From Phaeocystidibacter marisrubri (GTDB lineage Bacteria; Bacteroidota; Bacteroidia; Flavobacteriales; Schleiferiaceae), in the NCBI RefSeq assembly GCF_008933165.1, contig NZ_WBVQ01000002.1:333569-397568 (forward strand): a stretch of 64,000 bases of DNA, written 5' to 3'. Of the stretch, positions 50,537 to 59,309 are shown in pieces (positions within the stretch are counted from its first letter, which is position 1; every line of letters begins with the position of its first letter). The notes below the pieces were generated by a model. That model did no database searches. It was not told the origin of the DNA and saw only the letters and a program-made list of their open reading frames with translations. Both the position numbers and the translations under genes were made by a program.

Positions 50537-52840
50537 TTAGAGTTTGTACGAAAGTTTCAAGCCGCTGTAGAAGGATGAACTCGTTACCCCTGGCAAGTAA
50601 ACCTTAGGTGAACTTGGTCCAGAAAAGCTCTGATTCAAGACGATCATGGTATAGTACAAATCGTTGGTGAGATTCTGTCCACCTACAAATGCATCCAATG
50701 CAAATCGACCAAGCTCTATCTTGTACCCCACCTTGGCATTCAACAAATTGAAAGATGGAGCGAAGTGTTTGTTGTCGAATGTGATCGGCATTTCGTCTAC
50801 ATATTGCCAACCGATGTTCGCATAGAATCCACCAGCAAACTCACCGGTCAGCATGATATTTGCCAAATGCGGCGGCACACCTGAAACTGCATTACCAGAA
50901 TAATCTTCAGTAGCCGAGTTGTTATTAGCATCACTCATAAAGCCATCATAGGTATGGTTGCTGTACGAGTAATTAGCAGACAAATTCAAGTTTTTCACAA
51001 GGGATGAAGATCCTCGAATAATTGCATAATCCAGAGCTAACTCTACTCCGAAATTGTTCTGACCGCCTGCATTGGTGGAGCGTGTATAGATCACAGACCC
51101 CGTACTATCCGCGATCGCCTCCGTTGTGATTTTGTCTCTAATCATCAGTGCGTACACATTCAAATCGTAGCGCAAACGGTTGTCGACAGTAGATCCAAAC
51201 CCATGAAATTCAACCTGATCAGCCATTTCAGGAATCAGTGATGTATTCACTTCTCCAGTTTGTCCAATCACGATGTGCGAAGAGGTTGGGGCAGAAAAAC
51301 CACGGCTATAGCTCAACTGAAAACTCAAGGCATTCGACACTTCTTTCAAAAGGCTAAGGCGAGGACTCAACTGCGAAGGGAAGGTCAGATTGCCACTTCC
51401 ATCTACATGACCTGATACATAGGTGAGTCGATCAGTGATATCATACTTAACCGAAGTGTAACTAAGGCCTCCAGTAATACTCCATTTAGGAGCAAATTGG
51501 TACGTCCATTCTGTAAAGGTCATGGCATTAGCTCCGTCAAACTCGATATCAGAATTCACTCCAAGAATGACATGATCCATGTAGCGATATGTCTTGCCAT
51601 AAGCACTGTTGAATTGCAATTCTGCCCCCACGCTACCTACCAAGTATCCGTCGGAGTTTGCCCAATCAAAGACCGTTCTCGCCCCAGCTCCTGTGGTGTT
51701 CTTTCTATTCAAACCCACTGCATACGCTTGTTCAAGATCAATATTTGAAAAGAAAACGCTCGTGTTATTCGACCAAGATCCGAATTGTACCGCATGAGAA
51801 AGTCCGGCCCGATATCCTTCGTAATACACACGACCATCATTACCCAAATAGCGATCCTCTCCTATGTTCTCTCTGTTATAGAATTGTGTAGAGTCCAATT
51901 GACCCGCCAATTGATCTTGCGAATTCGCGTATCCGAAGTAATAGCTCATTGACCGATTTGCCGCGTAATTGACATTGCCGTAAAGGGATAGGAAATCCTT
52001 CTTTGAAGCGCTGTGTATGCGGTATGAATCGTAATTCTGATGACCGTAATTCAGAATGATAGAGGAATTCTCATCTCGGTTTTCGAAACGCGTGTTGGTG
52101 CGCCAAAGTCCGTATGATCCCACCAGTCCCTCTTGAGAAACGCGAGTTCCACTTTTCGCGGGTTGGAGCGACTCCATCAAAACCGCACCTGCAATTCCAT
52201 TGCCATACCTCGTGCCTGCTGGACCTTTAATTACAGTGATATTCTGAAGAAGGGAAGGATCGATGTCATCCAAAGTGGTTACCCCTTCTGCATTTGTCAC
52301 GGGAATACCATTCAAGTATGCTCGATATCCGTAGCCATTAAAGCGCTCGGTATTTCCGTACCCGCGAATTGTAACCCGCTGACCTCCGGCCATGGTGCGT
52401 TTCTCTACGCGAACTCCCGGAGTTCTGTTCATACTTTCTTCCAAGAACAAACCGGTTTGCTCCTGCAGATCTGCACGAGTCACTACACTTCTATTCTGTT
52501 GTTGTGGCAAGTCAATTTGAGGATCGGCATACCGTCCAAAAACATCAACTACCTGAATTACCTCTGAATTTTGAAGCTCCACTATCATCTTCTCGTCGCA
52601 GTTCACGTAAGACAACTCCGTCTTTGCAAAACCGATACTCGAAAACACAATGCTTCCAGATGGACAATTCATACTAAAGGTTCCATTTGCATCCGTCTGA
52701 CCGATCACAGAATTGTCTTGCGAGATCAAAACATTAGGCACAGGGTTACCTAGCTTGTCGACCACTTGGCCTTCAAAGGATTGTGCATAGCCTAGAACTG
52801 AAGTTGATAAGGCTACGCAAACAGCGAAAAACTGTTTCAT
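50537..52840 (-). CDS. TonB-dependent outer membrane receptor
   Basis: A 767-residue receptor from the ATG at 52840; an in-frame TTG two codons earlier is rejected because MKQFFAVCVALSTSVLGYAQ is a full signal peptide. Residues about 20-95 are a carboxypeptidase-regulatory-like domain (FEGQVVDKLGNPVPNV), 115-225 the plug (PGVRVEKRTMAGGQRVTIRG, VIKGPAGTRYGNGIAGAVL), and the rest a 22-strand barrel ending SSFYSGLKLSYKL. The overall pattern (no SusC-type N-terminal extension, no SusD gene) suggests siderophore, haem or vitamin uptake rather than glycans. The ligand is not determinable. No fur-box-like site was recognised in the 120 bp upstream. Confidence 0.9.
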   Translation of the reverse strand: MKQFFAVCVALSTSVLGYAQSFEGQVVDKLGNPVPNVLISQDNSVIGQTDANGTFSMNCPSGSIVFSSIGFAKTELSYVNCDEKMIVELQNSEVIQVVDVFGRYADPQIDLPQQQNRSVVTRADLQEQTGLFLEESMNRTPGVRVEKRTMAGGQRVTIRGYGNTERFNGYGYRAYLNGIPVTNAEGVTTLDDIDPSLLQNITVIKGPAGTRYGNGIAGAVLMESLQPAKSGTRVSQEGLVGSYGLWRTNTRFENRDENSSIILNYGHQNYDSYRIHSASKKDFLSLYGNVNYAANRSMSYYFGYANSQDQLAGQLDSTQFYNRENIGEDRYLGNDGRVYYEGYRAGLSHAVQFGSWSNNTSVFFSNIDLEQAYAVGLNRKNTTGAGARTVFDWANSDGYLVGSVGAELQFNSAYGKTYRYMDHVILGVNSDIEFDGANAMTFTEWTYQFAPKWSITGGLSYTSVKYDITDRLTYVSGHVDGSGNLTFPSQLSPRLSLLKEVSNALSFQLSYSRGFSAPTSSHIVIGQTGEVNTSLIPEMADQVEFHGFGSTVDNRLRYDLNVYALMIRDKITTEAIADSTGSVIYTRSTNAGGQNNFGVELALDYAIIRGSSSLVKNLNLSANYSYSNHTYDGFMSDANNNSATEDYSGNAVSGVPPHLANIMLTGEFAGGFYANIGWQYVDEMPITFDNKHFAPSFNLLNAKVGYKIELGRFALDAFVGGQNLTNDLYYTMIVLNQSFSGPSSPKVYLPGVTSSSFYSGLKLSYKL

Positions 52841-52963
52841 ATTCAATATGTTAAATGACTACTTCTCTCCAATATTGGTTTGGTGAAATACTCTAGAATA
52901 GAGCACACACCACTAGCCTGAACTTTAGCTAAGTCAGGCTATCAAGTAGGTGGATTGCGTCAT

Positions 52964-53491
52964 TTAACAAGGTGGATGTTCTACCTCACGTGGATGGATG
53001 GCTGATCCAGGTAGATGATATTCAGAGCGATGAATCACATGCCATGACAAGGCAGGTGGTATCAGCATGTCTTCGGATAAGATATAAACAGGAGAAAACG
53101 CCTTGATCACCTGTCGGATTGGCCCAGGATGGTCATCATTTCCGTACCCCGACTGCGCCACGAGTTCTTCGAGATGTTCGAAGAGACCGCTTTCTTTAAC
53201 GTCCATGATACAGACCACAATTTCACTTGAATCACCTCGATAATGAAGGACATCGTACATCTTATCGCGGTAGCGAAACTCCTTTTCAGGTTTTGTCCAC
53301 GTGATATGAGATTGAATAGAATCTATAGCAAACTCCACCCATTCTGATTCCGGCACTCCATTTTTTATCGCCGCCTTCATCTCTCGACGAACGCGATTCA
53401 AAGTGAACTCAAAAGTTGGAAACACGCCCATAGCCTGCCACAATAAAAGGGCAGTAAAGAGCAATCCAACTGTGATTCTGAGTTTCTGCAT
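52964..53491 (-). CDS. Hypothetical membrane-anchored or exported protein
   Basis: A 175-residue protein from the ATG at 53491 with an N-terminal hydrophobic segment (LRITVGLLFTALLLWQAMGVF) and a mixed alpha/beta body (WVEFAIDSIQSHITW, MYDVLHYRGDSSEIVVCIMD) ending in a His-rich tail (HVIHRSEYHLPG, HPREVEHPPC). No family recognised. It is monocistronic; the nearest genes are a receptor start at 52840 (same strand, downstream) and 371 bp of gene-free DNA upstream. Confidence 0.55.
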   Translation of the reverse strand: MQKLRITVGLLFTALLLWQAMGVFPTFEFTLNRVRREMKAAIKNGVPESEWVEFAIDSIQSHITWTKPEKEFRYRDKMYDVLHYRGDSSEIVVCIMDVKESGLFEHLEELVAQSGYGNDDHPGPIRQVIKAFSPVYILSEDMLIPPALSWHVIHRSEYHLPGSAIHPREVEHPPC

Positions 53492-53743
53492 GTGTGGACA
53501 AATGTAGGGCACGGAAGGGGAGAAAATAAAATAGAGAGGTCATGATTAGGGATTCGAATGTGGTGGAAACAACGCCGAATTGTACTAGGGCTTTGCCCTC
53601 CCCGCCCATCGAGAATCTACATAATTATTCTGAAGAAGCCGCCATGCAAACGTTTGTAAACACCTAGTTTTCAAACGTTTTTAGTTGAAAAAGTGTCGCA
53701 TGAGATACGGCAATTTCTCCACGAGAATTCAGAACTTAAAACT

Positions 53744-53768
53744 GGGGACAGGGGTGCTGTCCCCGGGG
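53744..53768. repeat. REP-like hairpin GGGGACAG-N5-CTGTCCCC
   Basis: A perfect 8-bp inverted repeat (53744-53751, 53757-53764) with loop GGGTG, overlapping CCCCGGGG (53761-53768). GGGGACAG...CTGTCCCC hairpins of this form commonly border IS200-like/REP-associated tyrosine transposase genes; here no transposase is present. The surrounding gap 53492-53862 otherwise shows only the terminator at 53792. Confidence 0.5.
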
Positions 53769-53791
53769 CAAAATCCCCCGAAAATCCAACC

Positions 53792-53836
53792 AAAAAAAAG
53801 ATTGAAAAGCATTCAGAACCTGAATACCTTTCAATC
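53792..53836 (-). terminator. Strong intrinsic terminator of the gene at 53863
   Basis: GATTGAAA/TTTCAATC outer stem with ATTCAG/CTGAAT inner stem and a three-base loop; on the minus strand it is followed by eight T residues (53792-53799). Confidence 0.85.
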
Positions 53837-53862
53837 TTCTTCCTTCATCTAACATTAGGACT

Positions 53863-54309
53863 TTAGTCGAACTGTACGCCTATTTTGAAGTAGTGGTAAT
53901 CACCAACTCCCGACAATGCCGGATTGGTGGGATCATAAAATCCTAGAGCATAACCCACGATAAATCCGTGATAGTGCATGGACACAATACCTTCGTACAT
54001 GTAAGATGGAAAAACATTCTCTATCCTTTCGAATGTATAGCCGTAACCAGCCCCGATATAGAAATCGAGTTCCGATTCTCTCAATCGCAAAAACCGCACA
54101 GCCAAATCAGCCTTGGGAATGAGAAACTCAGAGCCCAGCCCAACTTCTCCTGTTAACATCACTCTATCCGCGAAAATATAACCCGCACCTACATAGGCAC
54201 CTTGGAAAATATTCTCATATCCAAACTGAAGTACAAGTTGTGCCTTCGACGTGTTACTGTAAAAGAATCCAACAAGACTTAAGCTAAGTATCAGTCCAAT
54301 CTTCTTCAT
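53863..54309 (-). CDS. Small outer-membrane beta-barrel-like protein
   Basis: A 148-residue exported protein with signal peptide MKKIGLILSLSLVGFFYSNTSKA. The body has alternating strands rich in Gly, Tyr and Phe (GAYVGAGYIFADRVMLTGEV, FYIGAGYGYTFERIENV, HYHGFIVGYALGF) and ends in FKIGVQFD, a C-terminal strand with a final aromatic near the end as in outer-membrane proteins. Function unknown. Monocistronic with its own terminator (53792). Confidence 0.65.
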   Translation of the reverse strand: MKKIGLILSLSLVGFFYSNTSKAQLVLQFGYENIFQGAYVGAGYIFADRVMLTGEVGLGSEFLIPKADLAVRFLRLRESELDFYIGAGYGYTFERIENVFPSYMYEGIVSMHYHGFIVGYALGFYDPTNPALSGVGDYHYFKIGVQFD

Positions 54310-54466
54310 GTGAGCTTTCGTTGAAATTTCGGTGGAAGATAGAAAATTTCAACGTTCAGAAGCGTAGGTTATTTCCATTGTCAATTCCCTCTATTAAAAA
54401 AACGGTATGCTTATTTCTTGAGTATCGTACCTTAATCCATAGACTACTATCCTAATTTCGAAGCTT

Positions 54467-54925
54467 ATGAAACTGATGACAACCCTCCTTCCGATATTCA
54501 GCCTGCTACTGAACACAGACTTGCCAACTGTACATTCTCAATTGATGGAAACCGATTCGATTCGAGCTTCGACCGATTCGTCTCAACTCGCTGGAATCAA
54601 ATGGGATTTAATGGAACTGATCACTCCTGATGGAGAAAGCGTAACTGATTTTCATCGATCAAGTCCATATGTCGTCTTTTCAAAGAATGGAAAACTTTCC
54701 GGCTATACCACCTGCAATAGCTTTCTCGTTAGTTATCTCACTGACGAAAACCAAAAACTAACGGTTTATAGAGATTTTGAGATGACTACCTTCGCCTGTT
54801 TAGATGATGAATTAGATAAAGCTCTCGTTTATGCCATCCGTTCGTCTTCTTCTTTCAAAATCTCTGATAATGAACTGCATTTAATGGCAGGAGATGTATT
54901 GGTATTAAAATTCATGAAGTCTTGA
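54467..54925 (+). CDS. META-domain (HslJ-like) exported protein
   Basis: A 152-residue protein with signal peptide (MKLMTTLLPIFSLLLNTDLP, cut near TVHS). Residues about 43-150 follow the META domain: LAGIKWDLMEL, FSKNGKLSGYTTCNSF (the GxxxCNxxxG-like turn), FEMTTFACLDDELDKALVYAI (TxxAC then a Glu/Asp helix) and ELHLMAGDVLVLKF. In E. coli, HslJ is a heat-inducible protein linked to novobiocin tolerance; no enzyme activity is known. Its stop overlaps the TTG start of the next gene (TTGA). A TAATTTCG box at 54453-54460 lies 6 bp before the ATG. Confidence 0.8.
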   Translation: MKLMTTLLPIFSLLLNTDLPTVHSQLMETDSIRASTDSSQLAGIKWDLMELITPDGESVTDFHRSSPYVVFSKNGKLSGYTTCNSFLVSYLTDENQKLTVYRDFEMTTFACLDDELDKALVYAIRSSSSFKISDNELHLMAGDVLVLKFMKS

Positions 54926-55587
54926 AAAACCAAATCCTATCCCTCTCGATTCTGACTATTCTAACTTCCAGCTGTTCATCAATTTTAGTGGACACCACGA
55001 TGGCTCCTCCACCTATTGCCGCCCAAAAGGGCGATTTTCATATAGATGGCGGCGTTGGCCTAATTCCTCAAGTCAGTTCTTCTGATCCAGGGGGCGAAGC
55101 CGTGGCTCTACTTGGATTCGGATATATGCTCAGTGATTTTGACCACTTATACTTGTCTGGTGCTTATGGCTTGGATGCCGCTGATAGCTCGTTTCGGGTG
55201 ACCACTTCTGTTCGATATCTCAGAAAACTGAATCGCAGTGGGAGTTTTGAGCACTTTGTAGGAGGGCAATTGCAATATGGCAACACGACTGATCTTGTCA
55301 ATAAGGTAGGATACAATGGTACTGGATTGGGATTGACATACATCATACGAACCAATACATCGAGTTTAATTCAGCCCTATGGAGGATTACAAGCGGGCTA
55401 TGGACTCGATCCAGAAACGTTAGGCGATCACAACATGGTAGGGACTGTTACGCTCGGACTTCAATACAGGCCTTGGAGAAATTTTGAATTTAAGTTTGAG
55501 ATGAACCAAAATGCGCTTTATTCTTTTGATACTGAACTCGCATACAACACTGGCGGACTTTCTCTTCAAGCGCGATATATCTTTTAA
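54922..55587 (+). CDS. Lipoprotein with beta-barrel-like body, TTG start
   Basis: A 221-residue protein that begins with TTG, overlapping the TGA of the META-domain gene by 4 bases (TTGA). No ATG occurs before residue 27, and the TTG opens a good lipoprotein signal (KNQILSLSILTILTSSC, lipobox TSSC), so the start is credible. The mature protein is Gly-rich with strand pairs (GGVGLIPQVS, LYLSGAYGLDAADSSF, FVGGQLQYGNTTD, MVGTVTLGLQYRPWRNF) and ends SLQARYIF, as in small outer-membrane barrels. Translational coupling through the overlap is likely. Family unknown. Confidence 0.7.
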   Translation: MKNQILSLSILTILTSSCSSILVDTTMAPPPIAAQKGDFHIDGGVGLIPQVSSSDPGGEAVALLGFGYMLSDFDHLYLSGAYGLDAADSSFRVTTSVRYLRKLNRSGSFEHFVGGQLQYGNTTDLVNKVGYNGTGLGLTYIIRTNTSSLIQPYGGLQAGYGLDPETLGDHNMVGTVTLGLQYRPWRNFEFKFEMNQNALYSFDTELAYNTGGLSLQARYIF

Positions 55588-55605
55588 TCGCCCATCTAAT
55601 CGTTC

Positions 55606-55613
55606 TACCTTTG
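55606..55613 (+). promoter_or_regulatory. Bacteroidota -7 box TACCTTTG
   Basis: A perfect TAnnTTTG box 21 bp before the ATG at 55635, which also argues against the earlier in-frame start at 55611. Confidence 0.65.
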
Positions 55614-55634
55614 CGTTACTTAATAAAAACTAGG

Positions 55635-56207
55635 ATGAAATACACACTGACCATTGCATCCCTGTTCCTATCGCTATTTGCAATGGGGCAATTTGATTTT
55701 GAAGGCGCGAAACAAAGAGCCGATCATCTTCGCAGTGGAGTTTTAATCGTTCGCTTGTATGACGATGGAGATCGCATAGATTACCTGAGAAGCCGGGGTA
55801 TGAATGATAAAGCCGACGATTACGCACAAATAAATGCTGCTGAAAATCGCGAAATTCGATTGGCCTTTCAGGAAGAGTACACCTTTACTCCTGTGTATTT
55901 CATAATGGCTAAAGATTCCCGCAACTTAGCCGATAGTAACTGGACAGACATTCTTACGAATGCTGCTGGCGATACGGTACAAATCAAACCGACGAGTTAT
56001 CTCTTGGCTGATTTTTCTACGACCAAGAGAAATGGACTATATGGATTGAATGTTTGGGAATGGGAAGAAACAGAATGGGTACACCCTCCTAATCCATTTC
56101 CATATCACATCAGTGGGTATGGCTTCTTGCGACTAACCAAGAGAACCTTCTCCGAAATGGTGGAGAAGTTCAACTCTCACTTTGTAGAGAAAGAGGAGGA
56201 GGATTGA
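55635..56207 (+). CDS. Exported protein of unknown function
   Basis: A 190-residue protein from the ATG at 55635 (signal peptide MKYTLTIASLFLSLFAMGQ), directly downstream of a TACCTTTG box. Residues 20-190 include SGVLIVRLYDDGDRIDYLRS, RLAFQEEYTFTPVYFIMAKD and a late FLRLTKRTFSEMVEKFNSH; I have seen similar layouts in Bacteroidota hypothetical proteins, but no function is assigned. Its last 38 bp overlap the 3' end of the convergent membrane protein gene. Confidence 0.6.
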   Translation: MKYTLTIASLFLSLFAMGQFDFEGAKQRADHLRSGVLIVRLYDDGDRIDYLRSRGMNDKADDYAQINAAENREIRLAFQEEYTFTPVYFIMAKDSRNLADSNWTDILTNAAGDTVQIKPTSYLLADFSTTKRNGLYGLNVWEWEETEWVHPPNPFPYHISGYGFLRLTKRTFSEMVEKFNSHFVEKEEED

Positions 56208-56541
56208 TCTTCCACAAAAACACCAGCATTCCCGCTACATACATTGGAATATCCCAAACATCAGGATGAATCTTTACCTCCACTACATATGTCGTTTCAA
56301 AGACACCGATGAGGATAACCGTAAACGCGATGGTGGTCACTTTGTAGAAAATGGCATCGATTTGCCAGATCCGAAAGATCATTAAAGGCGTACCTAGCAT
56401 CACAGGTATCGCGGTAAAAGGATCTAGATAATTATCTAGGATGGGAACATGAACCCCGACTTCCTGCATTACTTGGTGGATGAGAAAAACCAAGACAAAG
56501 GCCAGGTACCAGAGAAGATCTTTTCGCCAGAATTTCTTCAT
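56170..56541 (-). CDS. Four-helix membrane protein
   Basis: A 123-residue protein from the ATG at 56541, which overlaps the stop of the preceding gene by one base (TAATG). Four hydrophobic segments: LLWYLAFVLVFLIHQVM, DPFTAIPVMLGTPLMIFRIW, VTTIAFTVILIGVFETTYV and WDIPMYVAGMLVFLW. No family recognised. It is co-translated with the zinc-ribbon protein upstream. Confidence 0.6.
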   Translation of the reverse strand: MKKFWRKDLLWYLAFVLVFLIHQVMQEVGVHVPILDNYLDPFTAIPVMLGTPLMIFRIWQIDAIFYKVTTIAFTVILIGVFETTYVVEVKIHPDVWDIPMYVAGMLVFLWKINPPPLSLQSES

Positions 56542-56828
56542 TATGCTGCGGCCCACCAAGCTGACCAAGCGATAGCTCCGCCTATGGCCAAGCCTGTGAT
56601 TTGAATAGCCCTAGCCGTGTACAGAAAAGGTTTCACGTACCAAGGGTAATGTGGCTTCACTTGAATAATCGGAAATTCCCAAGTATTCCCCTCTGAATCC
56701 CCATGTTGCAACCTAGCCTCAGCACGTTTTGTTTTTTCGGCGTGCAGGTGCGCATTACACTCCGCACAATCTGTCAGCGACGCATCATTCCAATGCCCGC
56801 AACTTGCACATCTTATGAGGTTTGCCAT
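56541..56828 (-). CDS. Zinc-ribbon protein with C-terminal membrane helix
   Basis: A 95-residue protein from the ATG at 56828. Residues 6-22 are a zinc ribbon: C-x2-C in RCASCGHWND and C-x2-C in DCAECNAHL, which should bind one Zn. A basic Arg/Lys helix (about 27-40) follows, and a single hydrophobic segment near the C-terminus (YTARAIQITGLAIGGAIAW). An earlier ATG (56870) would add 14 residues without family support. Its TAA overlaps the ATG of the next gene, so the two form a coupled pair. Confidence 0.65.
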   Translation of the reverse strand: MANLIRCASCGHWNDASLTDCAECNAHLHAEKTKRAEARLQHGDSEGNTWEFPIIQVKPHYPWYVKPFLYTARAIQITGLAIGGAIAWSAWWAAA

Positions 56829-56943
56829 GCGGTAAAGATACATCCAAATGGAACAATCACGAACGTACACGAGTGGATATTTGCCCCAACTTTAGATTCA
56901 AATTAACGAACACACTAAAAACATTCCTTTGCTTGGAATCGTT

Positions 56944-56951
56944 TACCTTTG
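56944..56951 (+). promoter_or_regulatory. Bacteroidota -7 box TACCTTTG
   Basis: A perfect TAnnTTTG box 17 bp before the HMG-CoA reductase ATG (56969), defining that start rather than the longer open frame from 56822. Confidence 0.7.
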
Positions 56952-56968
56952 CAACACAATTAGAAGCT

Positions 56969-58321
56969 ATGAAACAACCGATTAAGGGATTCAGTAAACT
57001 TTCTAAGGAAGGTAAAATAGAGTGGTTAGTAAACGAACACTTTGAAAATCCTGAAGAAGCACGCGAATTGCTAAAGGAGTATTGGCATTCGAACGAAAAG
57101 CGTCAACAACTACACGACGATTTCATCGAAAACACGATGACCAACTACTTCCTCCCGTTTGGAGTAGCTCCTAATTTCCTAATTAACAATCAACTGTACA
57201 CTCTTCCCATGACCATTGAAGAGAGTTCGGTGGTTGCTGCAGCCTCGAAAGCTGCGGGCTTCTGGTTGAAAAGAGGAGGTTTTAAAACGGAAATCATCAG
57301 CACAACTAAAGTAGGCCATGTTCACTTTAACTATGCTGGATCGTTTGAAACGCTTTCTACACTCTTTGAAGATTGGAAACCAAAATTCTACGAAGAGACT
57401 GAAGAACTCACGGCTAATATGCGTGCTCGTGGAGGTGGTATTTTGAGTATTGCTCTGGTCAATAAAACGGATGTCCTCGAAAACTACTACCAAATTGAAG
57501 CGCGTTTTGAAACGTGTGATTCAATGGGGGCAAACTTCATCAACTCTTGTTTAGAGCAATTTGCTCAGGTAATGAGAGCAGATATCGAGTTGAGAACCGA
57601 TCTATCAGCTGAAGACCGCGATCTTCAAGTGGTTATGTGCATCTTGAGTAACTACACCCCAGAATGTGTAGTTCGCGCAGAAGTGTCTTGTAAGGTTGAA
57701 GAACTCAACGATGACAAGGATGTATCTCCAGAGGAGTTTGCCAGCAAATTCCAGCGTGCCGTTCGAATTGCCGAGGTGGAGCCTTACCGAGCAACAACGC
57801 ACAACAAGGGAATTATGAATGGTATTGATGCCGTTGTAATTGCAACGGGAAATGACTTCCGAGCTATCGAAGCAGCATCGCATACCTATGCTTCTAGAAA
57901 CGGACAGTATTCCAGCCTCACACACTGTAAAGTGGAGAACGGCGTATTTACTTTCTGGATTGAAATCCCTCTTGCCTTGGGAACTGTTGGTGGATTGACC
58001 AAGCTTCATCCAATGGTGAAACTCGCTCACGAGATGCTCGGCGATCCCAACAGTGAAACACTGATGGGTATTGTTGCTGCTTCAGGACTAGCTCAAAACT
58101 TTGCTGCCCTTCGTGCATTGGTTACCACAGGTATTCAAAAAGGTCACATGAAAATGCACCTTTTCAATATTCTCAACCAACTTGAAGCCACTCCGGAAGA
58201 ACGCGATGCCATTGTAAAGCACTTTACCGATAAGGTGCCACATCACAACTTGGTTGTTTCCAAATTCTGCGAACTCAGAGGCATTCCTGTACCTAAGTCA
58301 GGTGTGAATAAAGACAAATGA
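56969..58321 (+). CDS. mvaA: Hydroxymethylglutaryl-CoA reductase, class II
   Basis: A 450-residue enzyme that reduces HMG-CoA to mevalonate, the committing step of the mevalonate route to isopentenyl diphosphate. Class II features: VAPNFLINNQLYTLPMTIEE (Glu of the active site near 84), the cofactor motif DSMGANFINSC, GNDFRAIEAASHTYASR with the catalytic Asp, and the C-terminal His region (VPHHNLVVSKF). The sequence LTHCKVENGVFTFWIEIPLA and GTVGGLTKLHPMVKLA are as in bacterial enzymes. In Flavobacteriia this enzyme serves synthesis rather than mevalonate breakdown. It is followed with an ATGA overlap by a GHMP kinase, which forms the operon. Confidence 0.93.
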   Translation: MKQPIKGFSKLSKEGKIEWLVNEHFENPEEARELLKEYWHSNEKRQQLHDDFIENTMTNYFLPFGVAPNFLINNQLYTLPMTIEESSVVAAASKAAGFWLKRGGFKTEIISTTKVGHVHFNYAGSFETLSTLFEDWKPKFYEETEELTANMRARGGGILSIALVNKTDVLENYYQIEARFETCDSMGANFINSCLEQFAQVMRADIELRTDLSAEDRDLQVVMCILSNYTPECVVRAEVSCKVEELNDDKDVSPEEFASKFQRAVRIAEVEPYRATTHNKGIMNGIDAVVIATGNDFRAIEAASHTYASRNGQYSSLTHCKVENGVFTFWIEIPLALGTVGGLTKLHPMVKLAHEMLGDPNSETLMGIVAASGLAQNFAALRALVTTGIQKGHMKMHLFNILNQLEATPEERDAIVKHFTDKVPHHNLVVSKFCELRGIPVPKSGVNKDK

Positions 58322-59232
58322 GTCATTCATTTGGCCCGAAGCAAATTCACGCTTCCGGAAAGTTGATGCTTACCGGAGAGTACGCCGTACTCGATGGTGC
58401 ACTCGCTTGGGCTGTACCTACAGTTCTAGGCCAAAACCTTTCGGCCATCCCTTCTCCTGGCGCTGGTCTTAAATGGCAAAGCACCAATAGTAAAGGCGAA
58501 GCATGGTTTAGAGGTCTTTGGGATTCTGATGGAAAATTGCTCAATCAGAACGACATCGAAGTAGCAGAAACCTTGCATCGACTTTTGATGAAAGCCCTCG
58601 ACCTCAACTCCAACCCGTTTGGAGGATGGAGTGTTGAAACTCAACTTGAGTTCCCTAATGAATGGGGCTTGGGTTCGAGCAGCAGTCTAGTTGCTTTACT
58701 CGCCCATTGGTTGGAAGTTAACCCACATGAACTTTTCTACAATACACTCACAGGCTCTGGATATGATGTAGCAGTGGCTTATGAAAATGCTGGGGTCCTC
58801 TTTCAACTTCACGAATCGAAACCAGAATATGAGGTAACTCTACATCACCCCACCTTCGCGGATCAACTCTATTTCGCCTATTCCGGCAAAAAGCAAAATA
58901 GTCAGCGAGAAGTGAAAAGCTATAGTCAGCTGGCTCCCGAAATGCGCCAAACACTCGTAGACCCCATCACGGAATTAACGGAACAAATGCACTCCACTGA
59001 GAATTTTCATCATTTCTGTCAATGCATGTCTCAGCATGAGGAAATACTCGGCACGATTATGGAAAGGGAGGTTCTCCAGAATACGATACCTAACCTCAGT
59101 GGAACGATCAAGCATTTAGGAGCATGGGGAGGCGATTTTTTCTTACTCGCTACAGAAGACTCCCGAGACCTAGAGCGACTTAAAGCTCATGGAATCACAA
59201 CGATTTTCAACTGGAATGAATTAATTCTATAG
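58318..59232 (+). CDS. GHMP kinase of the GYDIA type (mevalonate pathway)
   Basis: A 304-residue ATP-dependent small-molecule kinase. HASGKLMLTGEYAVLDGA is the N-terminal GHMP strand-turn (as in mevalonate and phosphomevalonate kinases), WGLGSSSSLVALLA the ATP-binding motif 2, and GSGYDVAVAYENAG the family motif written GYDIA in relatives (here GYDVA). LGAWGGDFFLL is motif 3 near the C-terminus. It overlaps the HMG-CoA reductase stop by 4 bases. Whether it acts on mevalonate or its phosphate cannot be decided from the sequence alone. Confidence 0.88.
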   Translation: MSHSFGPKQIHASGKLMLTGEYAVLDGALAWAVPTVLGQNLSAIPSPGAGLKWQSTNSKGEAWFRGLWDSDGKLLNQNDIEVAETLHRLLMKALDLNSNPFGGWSVETQLEFPNEWGLGSSSSLVALLAHWLEVNPHELFYNTLTGSGYDVAVAYENAGVLFQLHESKPEYEVTLHHPTFADQLYFAYSGKKQNSQREVKSYSQLAPEMRQTLVDPITELTEQMHSTENFHHFCQCMSQHEEILGTIMEREVLQNTIPNLSGTIKHLGAWGGDFFLLATEDSRDLERLKAHGITTIFNWNELIL

Positions 59233-59309
59233 ATTTTCAAAAACTCTCTCTCATGAAATATCAACCTATTCTCCATCTTGTTCGTACCTTATATAGTTGA
59301 TTGCAACGA

